This document shows, in pieces, positions 54,634-64,000 of a DNA stretch of 64,000 bases. The notes beneath the pieces are model-generated. The model had not been told where the DNA came from. It did not search any database and saw only the letters and a list, made by a program, of their open reading frames with translations. The position numbers and the translations under genes were made by a program. The DNA is from Herpomyces periplanetae (taxonomy: Eukaryota; Ascomycota; Laboulbeniomycetes; Herpomycetales; Herpomycetaceae), in assembly GCA_009733715.1 (NCBI GenBank), contig WMKJ01000031.1, forward strand, positions 50,382-114,381, read 5' to 3'. How positions within the stretch are numbered: position 1 is the first letter of the stretch; each line of letters starts with the position of its first letter.

Positions 54634-56939
54634 GATTTCACTCTTCTCTCACGTTGCTAAGGATAGATTAATCGGTTCTCGGCTGATAATGATAAATGGA
54701 GAAACTTTCAGGAAGCTTCTAAATGCACTCGTGTGTCCAACAAAATAGCAAAAATGACAAAAAAGTAACAACTTGAACTGTAGTGTGAAGTAATACGTCC
54801 GCCTGTGACGGAATTATTTTCTTCGTCGAGGTTCCGTTCCACAGACAACGTCCGTGTATAGGTGCGTGCAGTAGTCAACCAGTGATCCGCAGGCTAGAAT
54901 AAATGTGCTGCAAACTTGGCCTGGATGCGTTAGCCTTAGTGAACGACAAAGCGTGTGTGCGCGCACTTTGAAAGGTGAGTTTTCTCACACGCAAAGATCG
55001 TTCATACAGTAATCGAGCCAACTCTGTAACATTCCTGAGTGTAGTGGACGCAGGAAAAATGTTTACATTTTAACCCTGCCCTACATATGGTAAATTTGAA
55101 AGCTCTCCTAAGTTTAAATGTATAGTAGAATAGATTCAAGTTAGGTGTGATGTTCGTGATATTTGGATGATACATTCATCCGTGCAAACTTGCTATTAGT
55201 TAAAGGCAGCCTGTAACCGATCACTAATAGTATCTGGCCATTTTTATGGTGATTCGACAAATTTGTATCAGAAGTAATTGGTGTAGAGGAAATATTTGAA
55301 TTTACACCGAGGATTTGAGAGCGGCAGTTGTAACGATCAGCGGGTGTCTTTGTTGGTGTGTATCCGAGATGAAGCAACTAACTGCTCGCAGGTTCTCTCA
55401 ACGTCACCACAGGAATAAACAAGCATGAATGTATAAATGAACTAAAGAACGCAGGTATATTAGGATATACCGAAGCCAACTTGTTCTCACAGGGGTTCTG
55501 CGAACAAGCGAGGGAGCGCAGGAGGACGAATCTTTTATGGATGGATAACAAACGCTGACTGAAATATCCCCTGACTTTAACGTGGGTAGGCAGTATGCAT
55601 GAAATTATTAGATTCCTGTAAATTCAATGTACATTTTTCCTAGTCTAGCCTGATATTCGATAACTGGGCCTGACGGACGAGTGAGTAAATGAACACATAG
55701 GGTAAACTGGACATCCGAGTATGCCGAATAAAGCAAAAGTGTACAAGCACACGCACACGCACACACATACACTGTAACTCGACCCACAAAATGGCAGACC
55801 GGGACACGAATAAAGGACTGAAAAAAAATTTTTCGCGTTAACTAGATCATAGCACAAACGTAAAACCCAAGTGGGATAAGTGTATTAACTCACACGTACG
55901 CTGCCACGTATAAAAGATTATATTATGTAGCGCGTTAGGTTAACACGGGAAGAATTGTTCACTGAACAAAAATTATCTCGCCCTCTAACCACAAGTTTAA
56001 CGTTGCTTCCCTTATCATGCTATAACCACACGCAAACCGTGGCGTATACAGTTGAGAAAAGCTAAAGTTAAAACCAGCACTGATAGGTTTACATAGACCG
56101 GGCAGTTGGGGAAAAAAATATTACCACCTGTTCAGCTAAGCGTATAGTCGATCCGTAGCCTGCTAGAACGGCGTAACATAGTTCAAGCGTAGCTTAACTT
56201 AATAAGGCTAAAAATTCATTGCCCGATTCAGCACCACGTTCACCATACGTAGACTTTAAACCTGTCAAGAATAAACGCGAATATACGCTTCGATGGGAAA
56301 AAAAACCTGAAAATATTTTCGTCACGCGACCCTCAATTCGTCACCTGACCAAGAAAATGCTTTTCCTGACGTAATCTCAGAGTCTGTGGCGCATGCATAC
56401 TAGATCGGGTGGTTGTACATCCGGTCATCATGTGACCTGCCGTGGACGGAGGATGTGCGGCTCGACGGGCGTTGGGGGGGGAGGTATGCGAACACTTTGG
56501 CGCAGGGTCGGATATGTTCATGGAAGTTGAGGTTATCAATATTTTAAGCTTTAGAAAGTTTGATGATGATTGATTATGCTGTTTCAGGTAAAGCTTTGGC
56601 TATTCTTCCTTCTGGATTTTAGTCAACTAATTATTTTTCACTTTTAACATGTGATTAACCCTCGAGCAATTTTTTCAAATTTATCACCTAAAAATACTCT
56701 TGCCTTGTACACGTTTTGCCATATATCCATCCGTAAGTAATTATCATCATAGTAATTAGACCAAATACACTACTTTCCATGTTAGCATTGATATGTTTGA
56801 GGAACAACTTTCCACACAGTACATGCAAAGTTTCCAGTACAATTCTTTTCTAGGTTCAATGTACACCTTAATGTTAACAACTAATAGTGACCCTGGGCCA
56901 TCGTTCTAATGGAATTATTTGCCTTTAGGTAGAACACGA
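54634..56939. other. Intergenic, 2.3 kb, no gene seen
   Basis: AT-rich, with a CACACG/CACACA run near 55746-55772 and a C-run-bearing stretch around 56473-56480. No credible coding frame or RNA gene. It contains the promoter of the RING gene near its left end. Confidence 0.5.
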
Positions 56940-58904
56940 TTAAACTTCATTTACACTCGACTTCTCACACCATACTTCCACTTTCCCTTGTGATGTAAGA
57001 ATTATCATAGCCCGAGCTAATTTGCCCCAGCTAGTATCAATACATCCAATGGCTTTTTGCAAGACTTGTGACCAAGCTTTTGTAGATTTGGCATAATGAT
57101 TTACCATAATGCTTGACGCAGATGACATACTCAAGTATTGACCCGTATAATCGAATCGTGCCGTCTTAATCCCGCCGCCACCACTGCTTTGCGCATTGCC
57201 ATTTATTGAGTCTTTGGACCCGGTATCACCGAGTGCTGTATCGAACTCTTTGATTAGATTCATCTTCCGCAGATCCCATATACATATACGCCCGTGGGAG
57301 TTATGTGGCTCCAAAAACACATCGTATACACTATCAGTTTGTATACTGTTGGCATCAATTGAACGTATCACGGCGGCTAGCCATGTTCCATTTTCCGAAA
57401 AATTGAGCATGTACAATGCTCCAGCACAAGGGAATCCTGCAGCTTTTTCACACGTTTTCAAATCGATAAGCTTGATTTCTCTGTCTAAGCCTCCTAGACC
57501 GAGTAAATGACCGTCCGGGTGAAACTGGGCACAAAAAAATTCTGTGTAGAAACAGGTTAGGATTGATAATTATCGATTAGACCATTTGTAGATAACTTAC
57601 CTGAATCTAAATAGTTCTGTAACAAAACCTCACGCTTTTCCAAATCATATAGAATGTAACTTTTATCCAAACTGGCCGACACCAAAATGTAACCACACGC
57701 ATGTAAATCTAAGGCTGTACATGCTGCAGCATGTTTTGCAAGTATATGAACAGACTTATTTTCTCGATTCCAAATGCGGACCTCGCCGTTCGCTAAGCCA
57801 AGAATCGCATGATTTTTCCACCATAAAACGTCCAGAATGTCAGAATGTGTATCAACGTTGGCAGTTTCCATAAATGATCTCCGTTCAACGTCAAAGATTC
57901 TTAAAACACCTTGTTGGCCACCTACTAAGCCAAACTCTTTTGCCTCGTCAAGCACTATACGTCTTGCACCCGGTACACAATCTTGTGTACCACCCATAGA
58001 TTCAAAAGCAGCAAAATCTTCTACGGTTGCCCAACCTTTGGGAATTGGGCGCTTTCTTCGTGTACTTTGTAAATTTGACTGGACCGTTGTAATATTTTCT
58101 ATGTAAACCTCGGGCAAAACCTGAGTATCAATTTGCATGGCATCGCCGTTTAAATTGCTTGACAGAGAATTACCCTCCTTCAAGACCAATTTCCCTGTAT
58201 GTGAAGCTGGATTAGCTGCTAGAGCTCGAGCAAGAGCGGACTTTGCTTCATCACGCTCTCGGATCAAGCGGGCGATAACTCGAAGAGCTGCATCATGTTG
58301 GTACAAAGCGGTACTGAGTTCCTGTCGTGTTTTATGCAATTCCCGGTTGACCGTATAACTTTCTAATGCTAATGCATCCCATTCGTTTTGTAATGATGCG
58401 AGTAACGACGGTACAGATGTTAGCTGAGGTGGGCGAGGCCTAACGACTCGGGAGGTTTGTAAAGCTATTAAGTCCTCCTGTGTTAACGACTCCCCTGACA
58501 CAGGATCACGTCCATTATTAGCAACGTAAGTTTCAATTAACCGTTTCTCGAAAACATGGCCTACCATCGAATTAAGATTAGATGTGAGATAATGATGCAA
58601 ATTTAACGTACGCTGACGAGCACGAATGAGCAGATACTTACCACTTTTACGCGACGCAACCGGTTCCTGAGGAATTTCGCCCGAGACTACGTAGTGTTTG
58701 GTAAAAGCGCCGGATGGGAGGAGGAATTACACGATTAGCCAATTGTAAACACGAATGGAGATAGGAAGTTTAACAGTCTTAACGGTCACACACACACACA
58801 CACACTCACTCGCATGCACGCGCGCACATGGGTACAAATGGAATGATATAGTCAATTGCTTGATAACGCAATAAAGTTAAGTAGGACTTACTAGCGCAGA
58901 ACAT
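56940..58904 (-). CDS. PRP19: Pre-mRNA-processing factor 19 (Prp19 U-box/WD40 E3 ligase)
   Basis: Four exons: 58904-58892 (13 nt), 58686-58642 (45 nt), 58560-57601 and 57541-56940 (539 aa). Introns are 205, 81 and 59 nt, all phase 1. The first exon codes only MFCA plus one base; joined to exon 2 it gives MFCAISGEIPQEPVASRKSG, the Prp19 signature, continuing into HVFEKRLIETYV. The U-box covers about residues 1-70. A helical coiled-coil tetramerisation domain (LTSVPSLLASLQNEWDALALESYTVNRELHKTRQEL...) follows. From about 195 to the end are WD40 blades (ILDVLWWKNHAILGLANGEVRIW, FFCAQFHPDGHLLGLGG). Prp19 is the core of the NineTeen complex activating the spliceosome and an E3 ubiquitin ligase. Intron 1 contains a (CA)9 run and the upstream region a TA run. 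Confidence 0.96.
58787..58804. repeat. (CA)9 microsatellite in Prp19 intron 1
   Basis: Nine CA units in the plus strand, followed by CTCACTCGCATGCACGCGCGCAC. It lies inside the 205-nt first intron, TG-rich on the sense strand. Confidence 0.85.
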
Positions 58905-60324
58905 AGCACATATATTGGATGAGGAACGATAAACAGGTTTTCACACACGCGTATATATATATATATATCCAAAAATTTATCGAGTTGTACGCGTATAGTT
59001 TGCGATAAGTGGTAAGTATCGGGAAGTGGGGGGGAGAGGGGTAAATATAAACGCACACGTTCGCTATCGCAATTAGGAATAGACAATGGAAACAGTTAAT
59101 TCGATTAGTACCGGGGAATTTAACCTTAGCAATGACGAACTTGGAATAGAAAAATGTTTAAAAAGCAACAATGAACTCTGTAGATTAAAGGATGGAAAAA
59201 GACTATCTGCTCGGAAATATATATATCCTTCCGAGGATGATTTTTATTCTGGCGTTATCTAGACGAGATTTCGAATTCAGGTTTTTGCAAACGAGATAAC
59301 CACGCTAGGGTCACTTAAAATTTTCAAAGTTAGCATGAAATGGTAGTTTAATACAACGTGCAAATTGGACGTATAAAGTGTTCTAAAATTTTGTAGGCGA
59401 TTTCACCCCAGATTATCCCAAGGCGGAGGGATAAAGCAAACGTGCTAAATCGATGTACAAGGTACCTCTCCTACTCGATCTATCCAGGCTTCTTGCGACT
59501 GGGCTGAGCTAAGCCTGAACAGATCACCTGACGCATTATTTATCACGTGGCAGCAGGGGCATGGCCTGGGAGAAGCGCGTAGCCGGATTAGGAAATACTG
59601 TTGCGGTCCAAATTTATGATTTTAGGAATCGTGAACGGAAAGTTAGGTGAAGATGATGATGAAATGATTCTGTTATTTAGTATAGAGGATTGAATACAGT
59701 GTGGGTGCTTATTAAATTATGGTGAAATTGTAAGAGTGATGTGGGCTGGCTAATGGGATGGTTTAATTCTTAAACGTTGTTGTCTGTTTATTGTATTAAC
59801 ATTAACTGAAAGCTCACATTTGGTAAGGATAACGGCGTGTTAATAGTAGTTAGTAGAGGAATTATTTATTCAAACTGACGGATAACGTGAAATAAAGGTG
59901 CAGAAAACCCTTTTTAGTAACGTTAATACGCCATTTACACACTTCTCTCACATAGGTTTCACCCTCAAGGCATCGATTACTACGGGTTATCAAGGCTAAT
60001 ACATTGACTAAGTTTGCCTGTGAACCTACTTAAATTAACGGGTTCAGAGAATGTCAGGCTAAGCCTTAAATTTTAACATTAGATATTTCGTGCGTACATA
60101 TGGGACAAGGAGGGTGGGAATATATGATTGATTGGAAAATATGGGACAGCTAGACGTGAAACGGTAAAAAAATTTACATGCCATCTAGGTTCAACGCAGC
60201 AATAATGGAGACTTCAACAGACGAAGTTACCTGCCAGGTTTTAAATCAACTACTGATAAAAATGATGCAGTACGCAGGACAGGCAAGATTAAGTATTCTT
60301 TAAAGATTTATGTTATCATGCATG
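58905..60324. promoter_or_regulatory. Intergenic / Prp19 promoter region
   Basis: 1.4 kb. A TATATA run at 58952-58968 lies about 50 bp upstream of the Prp19 ATG and could be a TATA-like element or simple repeat. CACGTG is present near 59544. No coding region seen; the 3' end of the transcription-factor gene is at 60325. Confidence 0.45.
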
Positions 60325-63187
60325 TTAATAGGCTTTGAGCAGAAATAAGGTTGGTACAACTTTCATGGGCATGTTTGTCGACACTTGGCCCAAAGCGCTG
60401 GAGGGACTTTGCTTTAATAACCTCCGACAGCACATTTGAACAGCTTCGGTCATTAAGGTAACAATACCCCAAGTAATGCCTCCACGCATTAAACTGTCCC
60501 AGAGTCGAAATAATGTATTGCTCAGGCGCATTTCATCAACTTCGATGGACTCTTTAACGAGTAAAGCTTTTAACCTTGAATAGATTTCCATATCAGCCCA
60601 TGACATGGAATCGACGTCATTTTCCACACGACTTAACCACAATGATAGAATTGCCATTTGTTCGAATTCAAGTAAAGGTTGCTCGACACTCCAACTTGTT
60701 ATACGTCTCATTGATATATCGATGGACTCAAGGCAATCTTGCAATACGCACATTAACTCTTCGGATTTTTTAAGTTGAGAGCATACTTTAACCATTGCCA
60801 TGGCGATTTCACACTTGTTATGATATCTGACGGCTTCTTGGACTGGTTTCATATCAACTAATAGCCGGGCACGAGTACATCTGTACATGGCAAGGGCATT
60901 AACTAGTAGGGGATGCCAAATAACGATATTAGTTTTTGAATCGCGGGTTACGCCATCCTGACATTTATCAAAGGTTAGTTTCCACACGTTAAGGACTCTA
61001 CCAAGGTTAGCTTCCCACCGACTATCGTGAAGGGCACACATGTTGTACTTTAGGTGCCAGCCGTCGAGGAAGATGGCGGTAACCATGATACGACAACCGA
61101 AAGCACCTAACCAGGGAACCATTTCGCCGTTTGCCAGTGCACAATGGGCATCACGAAAGAGGATAGGGCTGGGGGTAGTTGCGAAGGCTTGCCTCCATTG
61201 ACTATCTGATTTTGGGGTAAGTTCCCATAAAGATTCCCAACTGGGTAGATCCACTTCTTCGAATTCGTGAGTTCCTAGAGCGGGGGGTAAATTACACAAC
61301 AAAGCTAGTAAGGCGAAGAGAAGATAAACGGAGTGGAATACACGACGAAATTCCTCATCTTTTACCCAGTCCGAATGGCATGGGGGTTGTCTACAATGGT
61401 TGTTAACGCGGATTTGATACTGATAACGACATCCTAGAGCCATACTAGCGAGTAAACTTTGCATAGAAAATACCCATTCTAAACCGTTTGGAGTTTCACT
61501 CCAGGTAGCGAATATCATGTTCATTAAAGTACTCTCTAAGACCCAGAACGGGCAAACTCGATAGCTGAAATCAGGATTCTTATCGAAGAATTCTTGAACT
61601 AATGCCCTTGATGCAGCGTGGGAAGCGTAAGCAAAGGTTTTATTTGATTCAAAGAAAGCACCGGTGGAGACCAAGGATAAAAGTAACGCATCGGATACGT
61701 TGATTGGATCGAAGGTTTGTACGTGTAAGATTGGAATATGGTAATGACACAACTGAAAGTAGGCAGCAATATAACGGTTGAATTCGGATAAATTTGGGAG
61801 GGAGAAAGATTGTAAAACGGAAGCTTTGCGTTCGGGAGTTAAGATTCGATTGATGAGGGTGGAGTAGGCATTTTCATTTTCGATGCACGGTAGCCTTATA
61901 TTCATTTTGGAGGGGACCATACTCAGGTAAGAGCGGGAAAGTTTTTCACAGGATTGAACGATTGGCTTTGAGTCCAGGCGTAAGCACTCTGGTTTCATAG
62001 GATAGAGGCGAAAATCAAGGGCTTTCTCTAACATTTCGGCTTGATGAGAGGTGGACTGGTGGTTTGAGTTTGGAATGTTGTGAGAATCTGGGGCGGGATT
62101 GAGTAACTCGAGAATGGATTTTCGGGGAAACTGACGTTTGTGAAACGAAGTGATGGTTTCATTGATTGAAGTATCATTATTTGGGGAAGGAAGGGAATTT
62201 GTGTTTTTAGGTAGAGGAGAGGTAGGAGAATACGATTTGATATGGGCAGGGGAGGAGTTTCCGATAGTAAGAAAATCGATTCCCATGCACATATCTGATC
62301 TTGCCCAGGATGATAAGGTTGATTTGGGATGATTAGATGATTCAAGCGGGGTTACGGGGTTATTTTCTCCGTTGAGGTAAGTGACGATTTGGGCGGCAGT
62401 TTCGAGACCTGTTAAGTTGTCAAGGCAAGGGGAACTAGAGGATAGATGGGAGGGGGTTGTGGGAGAATGGAAGTGATGTAGACTGGATTCATTTGAAGAA
62501 GGGGAGGGGGGGGGAGGAGATATGGAAGAGGAGCGTAAGGGATGTTTAGGGTTGTTTTGATGATGGGGATTTCGGGGTATTATAGGAGTATTTGAATCTT
62601 TTGCATGCACAGTTCTTTCGTGACGTAGGAGGAGGTCTTTTCGAACGAAAGTACTTCGACATTTATGACATTTGAAGGGACGTTCTTTGGTATCTGAAGT
62701 TGTGGGGAGAAAAAGGTTAGAAATTAAAGAAGAGGGAGGAAATAATTTGGGGGAAGTAGAAAGGGTATTTGAGGGGGGAAATGAGATGTAAATATATACA
62801 CACACACACATAGATATAGGTATAAATCTATACACATATTCACGTTCACATACACACACATATACACACATATACACATACATATAGGTGTACAAATATA
62901 TGGACATGGACATGGACATGCGTATGACGCACACACACACACACTTAAACATGAGCGTGCACAGACTTTATGATGCAGAGAGAGAGGGAAATGGGGAGGG
63001 GGGGTTTGGATATGAACAAATTAAAGGGAGTAAACTTACGGGATCTTTCGTGACGATTTCGGTGTTCACTTCTGCTGAAGGCACGGCAACAAAATTGGCA
63101 TTTGTAGCGTTTAACGGGGGAAGTTTTTCGGGGGGATAGTGAGGAGTAAAATGAATTGGAGGGGACAGATGAAGAGGATAAAGCCAT
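60325..63187 (-). CDS. C2H2 zinc-finger / Fungal_trans transcription factor
   Basis: Two exons, 63187-63040 and 62693-60325 (838 aa), intron 62694-63039 (GTAAGT donor, TTCAG acceptor). The frame runs upstream of 63187 to a TTG; the ATG there gives MALSSSSVPS. Two C2H2 fingers are present: C30-x2-C33...H46-x3-H50 and C58-x2-C61...H74-x4-H79 (RSEHRNRHERSH; RKDLLLRHERTVH). The intron splits the last His codon of finger 1. From about 340 to 700 the sequence reads like the fungal-specific transcription-factor domain (IAAYFQLCHYHIPILHVQTFDP...ALLLSLVSTGAFF). It is a DNA-binding regulator; targets are unknown. The protein resembles Aspergillus/yeast Adr1- or AmdX-like factors in layout. The intron holds a long CA/TA microsatellite and stays open in exon 2's frame, so intron retention would give a finger-1-less product. 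Confidence 0.88.
62796..62944. repeat. (CA)n/(CATATA)n microsatellite in transcription-factor intron
   Basis: Tracts of ATACACACACAC (about 62797-62810), CACATACACACACATATACACAC (62848-62885) and ACATGG/CACACAC (62903-62944). All lie inside the intron between the two zinc-finger exons. Confidence 0.85.
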
Positions 63188-64000
63188 GTAGTAGATAAAA
63201 AAATTGGAATAGATGAAAAGGAAGGGAGACAATGAGACGATTAGGAGAGATAGTACATAAAGTGTAAGAGGAGGGTTGAGATGTGGTGGGATTGATATTT
63301 TGGATAGAGAGGATAAGTGAGTAAAAGGTGGATAGTGGAGGACGGGGGAGGGTCGATGTTAGCACAGAAGAAAGTGTGGTATAGTGGGAGTAAGGGTGGA
63401 GGCGTGAGAGGAGAGGGAAAGGGAAGGGAAAGGAAAATTTGGATAAAAGTAGGACAAGAGTGGATATGGGATTAGAATGGAGGGGGAATAGATGGGGGAG
63501 AGGGAGAGAGAGAGGGAGGAGTAGAGGGAGAGAGCATAGGTGTAAGAATGAGTAGAGATGGTAGAGGAGAAGGGAGAGGATGAAATAGACGAGAATGTGA
63601 GAAAAGGTGAAAAGTCGGGCAAATGAAGATGTGGAAGAGGAAAGTTTACCGGAGCAAGGTGAAGGAGGAAGAGAGGTTAGGGGAGAGAGGGATAATCAAG
63701 AAAACAAGACTACGGGAAGTAGTAGTAAGATGCAGAGATGAAGTGTAAAGTGGGATGTGATGTTTTGAGAGACAGAAGCGATACACGGCATCTGGAGAAG
63801 TGGAGATAAATAGGACTTGGGGAGCAGGAAGATAAAATTATGTGAAGAGGTGCATTGACAGAGATAGTTGTGGATAGGAAGGTAAGATAAGAACGAAGCG
63901 AGCAGAGAGTGGGGCGGGGTTTGTATCAGGGAGTCTGGGGAAGGGAGGGATGGGGTGCGAGGGGATGGAGGGATGGAGGGGTCGAGGGGTGGAGGGGTGG
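63188..64000. other. Upstream region of the transcription factor, purine-rich on plus strand
   Basis: Almost entirely G/A on the plus strand (pyrimidine on the gene's sense strand) from 63200 to the window end. GGAGGG-type repeats at 63950-64000 (for example GGATGGAGGGATGGAGG) could form G-quadruplex-prone DNA. No coding region seen. Confidence 0.6.

Noticed and set aside
1-64000. tRNA, rRNA, CRISPR, riboswitch or insertion-sequence signatures
   Set aside because: No convincing A/B boxes, direct-repeat arrays with uniform spacers, terminal repeats or transposase-like coding were seen by eye; a tRNAscan/Infernal run would be decisive.

Overview
This window looks like nuclear DNA of a filamentous or dimorphic ascomycete fungus. 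Its genes carry short spliceosomal introns (about 65-350 nt) with GTAAGT-like donors, CTAAC-type branch points and AG acceptors. The gene set is fungal: a DASH-complex Spc19, a duplicated FEX-type fluoride exporter, a HAM1-like protein, a C2H2 factor with a Fungal_trans region, and an HDEL-terminated PDI. Base composition is moderately AT-rich and intergenic spaces are long (0.4-7.6 kb). I cannot place the species. The gene-family mix argues against a compact budding-yeast genome. There is nothing prokaryotic, viral, CRISPR-like or transposon-like that I can support, and I found no tRNA or rRNA.

Layout. 1-2394 (-): PH-domain protein running off the left edge. 2395-7465: noncoding. 7466-12388 (-): Yta7/ATAD2-type AAA-bromodomain chromatin factor. 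13845-14768 (-): two-TM, probably mitochondrial protein, divergent from 15421-16314 (+), a small E3-binding-domain (Pdx1/E3BP-like) protein. 16675-17872 (-): tandem-thioredoxin ER PDI, divergent from 20366-21988 (+), a secreted PI-PLC-like phosphodiesterase. 22139-22663 (-): Spc19. 22830-23896 (-): uracil phosphoribosyltransferase, divergent from 24872-26233 (+), FEX fluoride exporter. 26234-33838: gene-poor. 33839-36538 (+): HAM1-like lipid-binding-fold protein, four exons. 37843-43026 (-): TFIIIC largest subunit. 43670-46268 (-): eIF4B/Tif3, four exons, with a frameshift in a homopolymer. 49578-50480 (+): small mitochondrial-type membrane protein, convergent with 50838-51974 (-), Phs1 3-hydroxyacyl-CoA dehydratase. 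52433-54633 (-): RING protein with an array of SUMO-interacting motifs. 56940-58904 (-): Prp19, four exons. 60325-63187 (-): C2H2/Fungal_trans transcription factor.

Most genes are core housekeeping functions: splicing (Prp19), translation (eIF4B), Pol III transcription (TFIIIC), chromatin (Yta7), kinetochore (Spc19), very-long-chain fatty acids (Phs1), ER folding (PDI), pyrimidine salvage and fluoride export. There is no obvious cluster with a shared pathway. Several genes only become correct after splicing: the PDI second CGHC site, the Prp19 N-terminus, the eIF4B N-terminus, the RING finger, the Phs1 C-terminus and the first zinc finger.

The most striking non-gene feature is strand asymmetry: kilobase stretches that are almost purely pyrimidine-rich on the sense strand upstream of most genes. 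The most checkable anomaly is the eIF4B frameshift at a 10-C run, beyond which about 140 more codons stay open and end in a family-like C-terminus. I did not find a convincing previously undescribed system. The best leads are the SIM-array RING protein, the lipoyl-less E3BP-like protein and the polypyrimidine leaders.
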